From assembly GCF_048569485.1 (NCBI RefSeq), contig NC_134353.1, forward strand, positions 73,454,908-73,518,907: a stretch of DNA of 64,000 nt, given 5' to 3'. Origin of the DNA: Anomaloglossus baeobatrachus (taxonomy: Eukaryota; Chordata; Amphibia; Anura; Aromobatidae). The notes below the pieces were generated by a model. That model worked only from the letters and a program-made list of their open reading frames with translations, made no database searches and was not told where the DNA came from. Numbering within the stretch: position 1 is the first letter of the stretch; each line of letters begins with the position of its first letter. The position numbers and the translations under genes are program-made. Below, in pieces: positions 55,837-64,000 of the stretch.

Positions 55837-56029
55837 AAGACATATTGAGTGCGCTGATTTGCAAAGTCAGAAGCCATTCTCCAGAAACATCATTAATATT
55901 AATAGTTCTCGTGAAGGACTTTCCTTAGAGACAGTGTAACCTAACTTCCTTAATGTTTATTGTATAAAAATTTCCATAGGCCTACTGGTTGTTGATGCAT
56001 TGGGGTGAGTGAAGTTTAAAGAGTTAATT

Positions 56030-56310
56030 TATCACATTACTTATCCTGTACTGATCTGGAGTTCCATCCTATATTTTTTACTCCAGAGCTGCACTCACTA
56101 TTCTGCTGATGCAGTCCCTGTGTACATACATTACATTACTTATCCTTTACTGATCCGGAGTTCCATCCTATATTATTTACTCCAGAGCTGCACTCACTAT
56201 TCTGCTGGTGCTGTCACTGTGTACATACATTACATTACTTACTCCTTTACTGATCCTGAGTTACATTCTGTATTATACTCCAGAGCTGCACTCACTATTC
56301 TGCTGGTGGA
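56030..56310. repeat. 98-99-bp minisatellite, 3 units
   Basis: Units contain TTACTGATCCGGAGTTCCAT, TACTCCAGAGCTGCACTCAC and TATTCTGCTGGTG. Three copies are visible, the last ending in unique sequence. Confidence 0.9.
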
Positions 56311-56937
56311 TTCTTCGTGTTAAGTGTCTCCCTCTCTGGAGGACCTTTTGGTGTGGAATCCTCTGACAGATTCCCTTAAATGTTTTCACTGTCGTTTTCA
56401 TGACAGTTACATGACTTCTTCGCCCTCTGTGAGGCTTTCCTCCCGTTTTCCCCGGGTTTTCCAATATTAAGAGATCTGAAGCTTTTGTTAGCTATTTGTC
56501 TTTGGAACAATATTATCCTTATGATCTCCCCAGTGTGTGGCAATGTTCCTATAATATCCAGCCCTCTAATCAGCGCTCCACAATTCACTCCGCAGGGTCC
56601 TCAAGTCTTTCCTGACAGGATATCCTTTCCTGGCAATCCGGGAGATTCGGAAAAGTTTAATAATGCTCCTGCGTGAATAATGAGTCACAAAATAAATTAT
56701 AGAACTGGAAAACAGAGCAGATGTTCTGTCCGAGGCGGAAACTTTTTTTTTTTCTTAAAGTTGTAATAAATCTGTACTTTTCTTACTGTACCCAGTGGTG
56801 AGAGACAGGCACACCGGGCATCTGCCTAGGGCACCATTGCGGGAAATGATAGAAATGAGGGATGGAACCAGGAGAGGTGCTGCAGCAGCAACATGTATAT
56901 AATGGAGTGGCCGGAAATATTGAGTATATATTATAAA
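56311..56937. other. no gene seen
   Basis: Unique-looking sequence; no supported feature. Confidence 0.5.
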
Positions 56938-57498
56938 TAAAGGCCGCTTTACACGCTGCGATATCAGTACCGATATCGCTAGTGTGCGTACCCACCCCCA
57001 TCGCAAATCGCTGCCCGTGGCGCACAAAATCGCGCAAACCCGTAACACGCACTTACCTGCCTAGCGACGTCGCTGTGACCAGCGAACCGCCTCCTTTCTA
57101 AGGAGGCGGTTCTTTCGGCGTCACAGCGGCGTCACTATCGACCGCCCAATAGAAGCGGAGGGGCGGAGATGAGCGGCCGTAACATCCCGCCCACCTCCTT
57201 CCTTCCGCATTGCCAGTGGACGCAGGTAAGGAGAGGTTCCTCGTTCCTGGGGTGTCACACATAGCGATGTGTGCTGCCGCAGGAACGACGAACAACATCG
57301 TCCAAGCAGCAGCAACGATAATTGGGAAGAGGGGGTGATGTCACCGATGAGCGATTTTTGAACGTTTTTGCGACGATTCAAAATCGCTCATAGGTGTCAC
57401 ACGCAACGACATCGCTAAAGCGGCCAGATGTGCGTCACCAATTCCGTGACCCCAACGAGATCGCTTAAGCAATGTCGTAGCGTGTAAAGCCACCTTAA
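56938..57498. mobile_element. CGACATCG-family TIR element, full copy (L)
   Basis: Ends TAAAGGCCGCTTTACACGC and GTAGCGTGTAAAGCCACCTTA. Inner GCGATATCAGTACCGATATCGC is itself palindromic. It keeps AGCGGAGGGGCGGAGATGAG and TGTCACACATAGCGATGTG modules. Non-coding. Confidence 0.9.
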
Positions 57499-57499
57499 G

Positions 57500-57795
57500 A
57501 GAGGGAACGATAGGCAATGATTGTACCAACTGACAGCTATCATTGCTGAACTTTCGGAACTGAGGTCTGCAGTATCTGCCTCTATCATATCTAAGATGTA
57601 TTTATATCATATCACTTTCATATCTACAGTAACATCTGTAAATCCGTCCATCACGTAACTTCAGAGTCCATCTAACCTTAACTTCATGCTTCCTTCCATC
57701 TGTCTTTCCTTCATTTTAACCTTCTTTTTATTCTTATTTTTTTTTCTCTCTTTTCTATTCATTGTTTTTTTTTTTTTTTCTCCCTTACTCCCCTC
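57500..57795. other. no gene seen; T-rich tract
   Basis: Includes a pyrimidine-rich stretch with T runs at about 57735-57785. Confidence 0.6.
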
Positions 57796-58898
57796 TAGGG
57801 ATGAGCGAACGCTAAGTTCAGGGTTTGTACCAAACACCGGGTGTCTGGGACTCAAACTCGAACACGGACTTTTAAAAAAGCCCGTGTCCAAGTTCGGGTG
57901 CTGTTCAAATGCTAATAAAGTTTGTTGAAAGGCTGCAGTGCTGCCAATCAAGAAACTTTATTGCATGCAGAAGATGCCTGTAGACTGCTGTGAACAAAAA
58001 AGAAAAAAAAATTACATTGGCACCCACCTTTTTTTGATAATCAGCACAGGTAAATCGGACAACTGCGGGCTGCAACCCTTAGCTGCCAGCTTTACCTTGG
58101 CTGGTTATCAAAAATAGAGGAGATCCCACTCCTTTTTTTTTTTTTTTTAATTATTTATTTAATTAATTTAAAAATAACTTAGGGTTTCCTCTATTTTTGG
58201 TAATCAGCCAAGGTAAAGCAGACAGATGGAGGCTGGTATTATCAGGCTGGGCAGACCCATGGTTGTTTGGCCCTTCCCAGCCTAAAAATAGCAGCCCCTA
58301 GCTGCCCCAGAGGTGGCTCTTCCTGACTGCCCTGGAGTGCTGGCAATTGAGGAAATACTTTTGGCGTTGATTTTATTTTTTTATTTATTCCATATCCATG
58401 TTTGTTTGTAGGGCTCCCATTTTGCTTTCTTTTGCAGCCCCAGGGCCCTTACTACAACCATGTTACAGAATATGTACAATGTCCGGGTCTACATTGACTT
58501 ATATGGGATTTGGGGTCTGGAGTAGTGTTGAGCGGACCCGGATCGTCAAAATCCGGATCCCAGCGGTTTGAGCGGCATATCCGAGTGCGACCCTGACGCG
58601 GGATTCCGGGTGCACGATCCGGATCCGTCTTTTTTCTTTTTTTTTTTCTCTCCCTCTCCCTCTCTCTCCCTCTCTCCCTCTCCCCCTCTCCCTCTCTCCC
58701 TCTCCCTCTCTCCCTCTCTTTCTCTCCCTCTCCCTCTCTCCCCCTCCCCCTCTCCCTCTCTCCCTCTCTCCCTCTCTCCCTCTCTCCCTCTCTCCCTCTC
58801 TCCCCTCTCCCTCACTCCCTCTCCCTCTCTCCCTCTCTCCCTCTCTCCCTCTCCCCTCTCTCCCTCTCCCCCTCCCCCTCTCTCCCCTCTCTCTCTGC

Positions 58899-58929
<31 letters not shown>

Positions 58930-59253
58930 CCCATTGACATATATGGGGCCGGATTCCGGCTCGGATCCGGACTTCAGTGTCAACCCGCCGGTGATCCGCC
59001 GGACCCGGATTATTGACAGTCCGCTCAACTCTAGTCTGGAGTCAAGTCAACATCCCAAACCAAACTTTTAACTAGATTCAGGCGAAACCCGAACTGCCAA
59101 GGGCCTGCTCATTCTTAACTACAGCCATTTTACAGCCATTTTACAGTACAGAGGTTCAGGTCCCCATTGACTTACATGGGGTCTGGGGTCCAAGGTCATG
59201 TTTAGGTCAAGTCTGGGTCCCGAACAGAATTTCCATGGGTCCACTCATCCCTA
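57796..59253. mobile_element. hAT-like non-autonomous element, interrupted
   Basis: Left end TAGGGATGAGCGAACGC and right end GGGTCCACTCATCCCTA are inverted repeats. The 8 flanking bases (CTCCCCTC and CTCCTGTC) agree at 6 of 8 positions, consistent with an 8-bp hAT target duplication. The interior is A/T-rich with 'taatcagccaaggtaaagc' blocks in both orientations. No transposase. A second hAT-type element lies within it. Confidence 0.75.
58523..59033. mobile_element. short hAT element inside the hAT-like element
   Basis: Left end TAGTGTTGAGCGGACCCGG and right end GTCCGCTCAACTCTA are inverted repeats, flanked by a perfect 8-bp direct repeat GTCTGGAG, the hallmark of hAT insertion. The interior is mostly a CT-rich microsatellite (58628-58930). 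Non-coding; frames across the CT array are not genes. Confidence 0.93.
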
Positions 59254-59560
59254 CTCCTGTCCTTTCTTTCTCTTTCTTTCTTTTCTCTTTCTTTTCTCTT
59301 TCTTTTTTTTTTCTCTCTTTTTCTCTTTGTATTTCTTCCTTTCTTTGTCTTTCTTTCTCTTTCCTCCTCTCTCTTTTCTTTCTTTCTTTCTTTTTCTCTC
59401 TTTTTTTTCTTTCTCTCTTTCTTTTTCTCTCTTTTGTATTTTTTTCTTTCTCTCTGTCTTTCTTTCTCGCTCTCTCTTTCTCTTTCTTTCTCTCTCTCTT
59501 TTGTTTCTCCATCTTTTTTTTCTTTCTCTCTTTCTTTTTTTCTTTTTCTTTCATTACTCC
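59254..59560. repeat. TTTC/TTCTC polypyrimidine tract
   Basis: Irregular TTTC, TCTC and T-run units over 300 bp. Open in two forward frames and one reverse frame only because of its composition. Confidence 0.95.
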
Positions 59561-60327
59561 TATATTTTACCGATTGAGCTCTTCAGCTATCTGTGGATTG
59601 CTCATATAATATGTAGGAATTGTTACAATGACTTTCTTGGTTGTTTTCTCTGTAACCTTCTCCATGGCTTTTTCCATCCTAAGTGAACACTTGGAAAGGA
59701 TTTCCAGATTCATAGAAGCTTTTTGTTTTCTAAACTGTACTTTAAAGGATTTGCTCATCTCCATAGAATCCCTAATGGCCATTCCCTAGCATGCTTTGTA
59801 TTATTCTGCCCCACTGTGAGCTGACAGGGGAAATAATCAGATTTTCGGAGACGAGCTTGTTTTGCTGGAGTAATTTGTTACAAGGGTTTTGCCCTTTACA
59901 CGTTTGACATTTTTGATAATTTCTCACTCTGCTTTTATGGCTGACTGAATATAAGATATTTGATTAACTCATTATGTTGCATTGCAAAGAAGGAAATATT
60001 TAAGGGGATTGTCTGACATCAGAAAAAAAGAATCCTTTTTTTTTAAACAGCGTCACTATTGTTCATAGACTGTTTCTGGAATTGCAATTTTCACACCATA
60101 TGGGATCTTTTGCTTTTAGTATGTTAATTGTGGTGGAAACCATTACGGTACTGTAAACTCTCTAGTTTTTTCTACTGAAAGCAATCAGTGCTCTAAATGT
60201 CCATGATGCCATGTGTGCCCTATGTGACGGATAAGGCCATCCATTAGCTGCAGTGATCCTGTGAACAATAGATGTGATGTCATTGCTATAGTCCTGCAAG
60301 TATCACCATAGTGGAAAAAGTTGATGT
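59561..60327. other. no gene seen
   Basis: AT-rich unique-looking sequence; no supported exon or repeat. Confidence 0.5.
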
Positions 60328-61000
60328 TTAAAGGGAACCTGTCATGTAGTTTTTTTCCACATTAAACCGTCCATGTGCATCGCTAAGATAGTTTTAAAAA
60401 ACTAATTCCATGTACTTATCTTAAAAAAAGAATTTATATACTTAGATAAGTACATAGCTTTGGTTTCAGTCATAGGGGCGGTGTTTTTGCTGGGTTCAGT
60501 CACTGTCACTCATTCAGGCACATTTCTTTTTGTAGCTTGTTCCCATCTCACCACTAATTCTCCTCTACTAAGCTCCACCCATTATGGTCATGACATCACC
60601 ACAGGTCCTTCACCGCCACTTCTCTGCAGAGCTTCTACTATTACTATTGCATAGTCGTGACATCACCACAGGTCCTTCAGCACCCTTTCTCTGCTGAGCT
60701 CCGCCCATTGCAATCGCATGTTCCTGACATCACTATAGGTCCTTCACAGCCACTTTTCCTCTGCTAATCACCACAGGCCCTTCATCATCACTACTCTGCT
60801 GAGCTCAGCCCATTACGGTCACATGGTTGTGACCTCAATTCACCACAGGTCCTTCACCACCATTTCTCCTCTGCTTATCTTTGGAGCTCAGCTTTAGAGA
60901 AGTGATAGTGAAGGACCTGTCGTGATGTCATGACCATGTGACCGTAACGGGCTGAGCTCAACAGAGAAGTGTTGGTGAAGGACTTGTGGTATAATGAATT
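60328..61000. mobile_element. TTAA-type repeat with ~70-bp CAGGTCCTTCACC units
   Basis: Begins TTTAAAGGGAACCTGTCATG. From 60590 it has four to five irregular units with CACCACAGGTCCTTCACC, TTCTCTGCTGAGCTC and GCCCATT.CGGTCACATG. The same unit appears inverted at about 60885-60985, so the block can fold back. The right terminus is not clear. Confidence 0.65.
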
Positions 61001-61340
61001 ACAATAAGGGGGGTGTGATTGTTAAAAAAGAAAGCTTCCGAGTGCACTGGAGGTCTTAGTGCACTCGCAGTCCTCTCATCTCCACTTCACTTTATACCTG
61101 TGGTTCTTGATTCACAGTCCGGAAAGCAGTATGGCGTCACCTTTACTCCCCACTGCCAATCGAGAAGCGACGCTAGCACTGGGAAGAAGTAACAAAGAGG
61201 AGAGGACTACAAGTGCACTGATATGTCCACCATTGTATTTGTGAGTGTTATGTTCATAGAGCAACTCATAAGGGATAAAAGTAACACACTAAAAAATTAC
61301 AACTGACCCTTCTGGTTACTGTACAGACTAAAGAGTTCAA
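61001..61340. other. no gene seen
   Basis: Short unique-looking sequence. The 62-residue frame at 61059 has no recognisable features. Confidence 0.45.
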
Positions 61341-61341
61341 C

Positions 61342-62195
61342 CTCACAGTCCCTGGTGGTTCTTGCTGGAGTTGGAATAGCCCTGACCACAGACTAAACGA
61401 TGGCAGCTCGGATCTATGCTACCTTATCGGCCATGGAGCACTTCATGTTTCTCCTGCTGGAGTTGGAAAAGTCCTGACAACAGACTGAACAATGGCAAAT
61501 TGGGCCTACTTTGCCTGATCGGCTGTAGAACATTTTGTGTTCCTCCCACTGGAGTTGGAATAGCCCTGAGAATAGACTAAACTATGGGAATTTGGGTCTA
61601 CGCTGCCTGATCGGCCATGGAGCACTTTATGTTCCTCCTGCTGGAGTTGTAATAGCCCTGACAACAGACTAAACTATGGGAACTCAGACCTACTCTGCCT
61701 GATCTTCCCTGGAGCACTTCATGTTTCTCCTGCTGGAGTTGGAAAAGTCCTGACAACAGACTGAACGATGGCAAATTGGGCCTACTTTGCCTGATTGGCT
61801 GTAGAGCATTTCGTGTTCCTCCCACTGGAGTTGGAATAGCCCTGACAATAGACTAAACTATGGGAATTTGGGTCTACGCTGCCTGATCGGCCATGGAGCA
61901 CTTCATGTTCCTCCTGCTGGAGTTGGAATAGCCCTGACAACAGACTAAACTATGGGAATTTGGGTCTACTCTGCCTGATCGTCCATGGAGCACTTTATGT
62001 TCCTCCTGCTGGAGTTGGAATAGCCTTGACAACAGACTAAACTATGCGAACTCAGACCTATTCTGCCTGATCGGTCGTGGAGCACTTCATGTTCGTCCTG
62101 CTGGAGTTGGAATAGCCCTGACAACAGACTAAACTATGGCAACTCAGGCCTACTCTGCCTCCTGATCTGCCGTGGAGCACTTCACGTTCCTCCTA
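61342..62195. repeat. 92-bp minisatellite, about 9 units
   Basis: Units carry CTGGAGTTGGAATAGCCCTG, ACAACAGACTAAACTATGG, CTACTCTGCCTGATCGGCC and GGAGCACTTCATGTTCCTCC. A variant unit (GGAAAAGTCCTGAC...GGCAAATTGGGCC) recurs after exactly 276 bp, giving a three-unit higher-order period. Confidence 0.95.
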
Positions 62196-62589
62196 AGGAA
62201 TCCGAGGGCAGAGCAGAGTGCAAATTACCTACAGAAAGGAAGGTGTGCTGAAAGAGAAAGTGATCCCACAGGGAGTAAAATAAAATACCAGAGAGGGTCA
62301 ATATTATTAAACAATATGCCGCGTACTTATTGACAACAAACATAACATAGATGCAGAGTAGAGAACATAAACAGCAGAGAGAGGTATCTTAGCTGGTCTT
62401 TCACTGATTGGCAGAAACAAACAGCAAAATGGCTGGACTTCAAAATGTGACTGTCACCAGCAGAAGGAAAGCGCATAAAGCCGCACCCAAAAGGTGATCA
62501 GGCAGGCAAATGAGTAAATTAATACACCTGTTACCATAAAAGAACTAAAGCAAGGATAACAGAAACTAAACACCAGAAGAAAAAGTGTA
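62196..62589. other. no gene seen
   Basis: A-rich sequence of unknown origin, possibly part of an old retroelement. Confidence 0.4.
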
Positions 62590-62663
62590 TCTACTGTGGT
62601 CCAGCGGACATGGAAGGCGACCATATACCACCGACTCAAGGGTTCGAATCCAGGTGCATGACA
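62590..62663 (+). repeat. tRNA-derived module (SINE head or tRNA pseudogene)
   Basis: Has an A box TGGTCCAGCGG (62597-62607) and a perfect B box GGTTCGAATCC (62641-62651) at tRNA-like spacing. The T stem pairs at only two positions and the acceptor ends do not pair, so it is not a working tRNA. Confidence 0.5.
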
Positions 62664-63427
62664 GTGAGCTTAGTTTGCTTAAGGATAAATTGTTCAGTAT
62701 ATTGGAGTGCCATATGATGACAGAATATTCATGGTAATATGTTATCCTGTAGAAACTCAGGTTTCTTAGACATATTCTTATTGACAGCTTGTCTTTGATG
62801 TTCCTCAGGTTGGTTGTATTTCTCATGTATCTCCAATATTGTTACGGTAAAACTCATTTTCAAATGCAATTTCTTGGAAATGTTTTGTAAGATTCCAGAC
62901 ACAGTAAGCCTCAAGTAACCAATGGACCAATATAACATGTTTTACTGGACCATCAGGAGTTAAGCATATTTAGTTCTCCATCCTAATGGAGATAATTATA
63001 GTCTTATAAACGAGGTGGGGAGGGGGAAGAAGAATGTAACAACAAGCTGCGGGAATAAACCAAACAACGGTGGCTTTATTACATTGCGGCATGTTACAAA
63101 ATGGGAACCAACATAAGAAATAGTCTTCATTTCTACGTTCAGTTCCGTGTAATCATGTTAGGGTTATGGAGGACGTATCTGACCGTCCAATTGCTGTAAC
63201 TTAATTGACCTACATGCTTCTGATTACAAAACGCATATGTTCATATCAGTCTACCACAGGCGTCTCACTGAGACGGTGACCTTTATAAAATGTGATCATC
63301 AATTAGAAAAGGCCAAAAGAAACAATAAGGAGAAGCGTGAAGCCTTAAAGATGTCCATATCATGCAGAATATGATCGGTGTTTGGTCGGACTAGAATTTT
63401 TTTACTTTTAGAGAAAAGCTACTTTTC
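62664..63427. other. no gene seen
   Basis: Unique-looking AT-rich sequence, perhaps a SINE body at its left edge. No supported gene. Confidence 0.45.
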
Positions 63428-64000
63428 TGTAACGATCGACTATGAGGTAGCGGGGAACCTGGGATCCTAAGCTGTCCCTCAAGCTAGGGGGGCCCTATGC
63501 TATCCCTAATCTCATGGATACTCCTGATGGTGAAGAAGCCTAAGTCTCCTTCCTGGCCCTGCTCCTGACCAGTCCAGATCTGATTCCCCTTCCCCGTTTC
63601 CTCAGTGAGGTACAAGACAGGAGTGTGTTGAAAACCACTGATAAAGACAGACAAAGGAAAACCAAAACTCTATCACACAGCACGCACACACAAAGGTAAA
63701 GACAATAAGCGGTTCAGGAGGAAGAATGAGAGCCAGAAGGAAGCTACAAAACAACAGGGGTAAACTCCACATCCGTACTGAACAATAGGCACAACTTAAG
63801 CACAACTTTCATCTGAGATTCTGGGATACCTCACAGACCAACATAGAATAAACTATAGCTGGCATGGGTAGAAGGATTCCACTAGCATAAATAGGAGTAG
63901 AGCAGATGTGATAGGTCTCCCCACAACATGTGATTAAAGAAGCAAGCAGACTAGCAGAGAATAATTCTTGCTAGCCTATTAATCAGCACACAGCAGGTTG
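63428..64000 (-). repeat. LTR-like fossil, runs off the window
   Basis: Related to 33385-33881 over most of its length (ACCAGTCC.GATCTGATTCC, CACACAGCACGCACACACAA, 'cagcataaataggagt.gagcagatgtgatagg'). This copy has about 120 bp more at its left edge, starting TGTAACGATCGAC. The reverse-strand CTATTTATGCT is promoter-like. The Gypsy-type label is inference. Confidence 0.45.

Noticed and set aside
58546-59686. Pro/Ser/Leu, Arg/Glu and Phe/Ser-rich frames
   Set aside because: CT- and TTTC-rich tracts, one lying inside a short hAT element.
62590-62663. Functional tRNA gene
   Set aside because: Acceptor ends do not pair and the T stem has three mismatches.

Overview
The window looks like a repeat-rich stretch of a large amphibian genome, most likely a frog. 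This is inferred from the mix of repeats: Tc1/mariner transposons at several stages of decay, many short inverted-repeat (TIR) elements ending in TTAA/CTAAGG, a tRNA-derived SINE whose body matches a common frog family, a CR1 3' end, a Penelope-like retroelement with a hammerhead ribozyme, and long mini- and microsatellite arrays. I recognise no host protein-coding exon. The only host-like signal is a promoter-like stretch at about 5.0-5.56 kb, directly after a 4.9-kb satellite. It has two opposed ZNF143-like motifs and possible splice donors, so much of the window could be an intron or a flank of an unseen gene.

Layout. 1-4938: 46-bp satellite containing a ~1-kb internal duplication. 5-9.5 kb: promoter candidate, microsatellite, SINE copies and a hAT-like repeat. 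10.2-15 kb: two Tc1 remnants and three short TIR elements. 15.05-17.42 kb: five TIR elements placed end to end. 19-21 kb: a dead Tc1 split by a TIR element. 21.7-24.7 kb: hAT-like repeat with internal minisatellites, interrupted by a Tc1 element with an intact 345-aa DD34E transposase. 25.1-30.5 kb: a TTAA element split by a young, whole-looking, non-autonomous LTR element (fossil category) whose single long ORF ends in a cold-shock domain. 30.6-39.2 kb: more TIR elements, including a three-element chain and a three-level nest. 40.5-42.0 kb: mariner with very long TIRs, split by a TIR element. 42.4-43.0 kb: solo LTR. 43.7-45.6 kb: large TIR element. 46.0-50.0 kb: 5'-truncated Penelope-like element with an open RT plus GIY-YIG ORF and a 3' hammerhead ribozyme. 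50.0-52.26 kb: repeat carrying a head-to-head 33-bp minisatellite, G-rich tracts and a CCAAT/GC-box array. 52.6-53.2 kb: 37-bp minisatellite cut by a CR1 end. 53.2-64 kb: Tc1 remnant, two TIR elements, a hAT inside a hAT-like repeat, polypyrimidine tracts, a 92-bp minisatellite, a tRNA-like module and an LTR fragment running off the window.

The genes here are those of mobile elements, and they do not form a shared pathway. The main organising principle is nesting: the ends of the TIR elements carry the same TTAA-like sequence they appear to target, so later copies land on earlier ones. The most unusual items are the cold-shock-domain LTR element, the Penelope element with a foldable hammerhead, the apparently intact Tc1 transposase gene and the head-to-head minisatellite. 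All boundaries come from reading the sequence by eye; family names marked as inferred were not checked against any repeat library.
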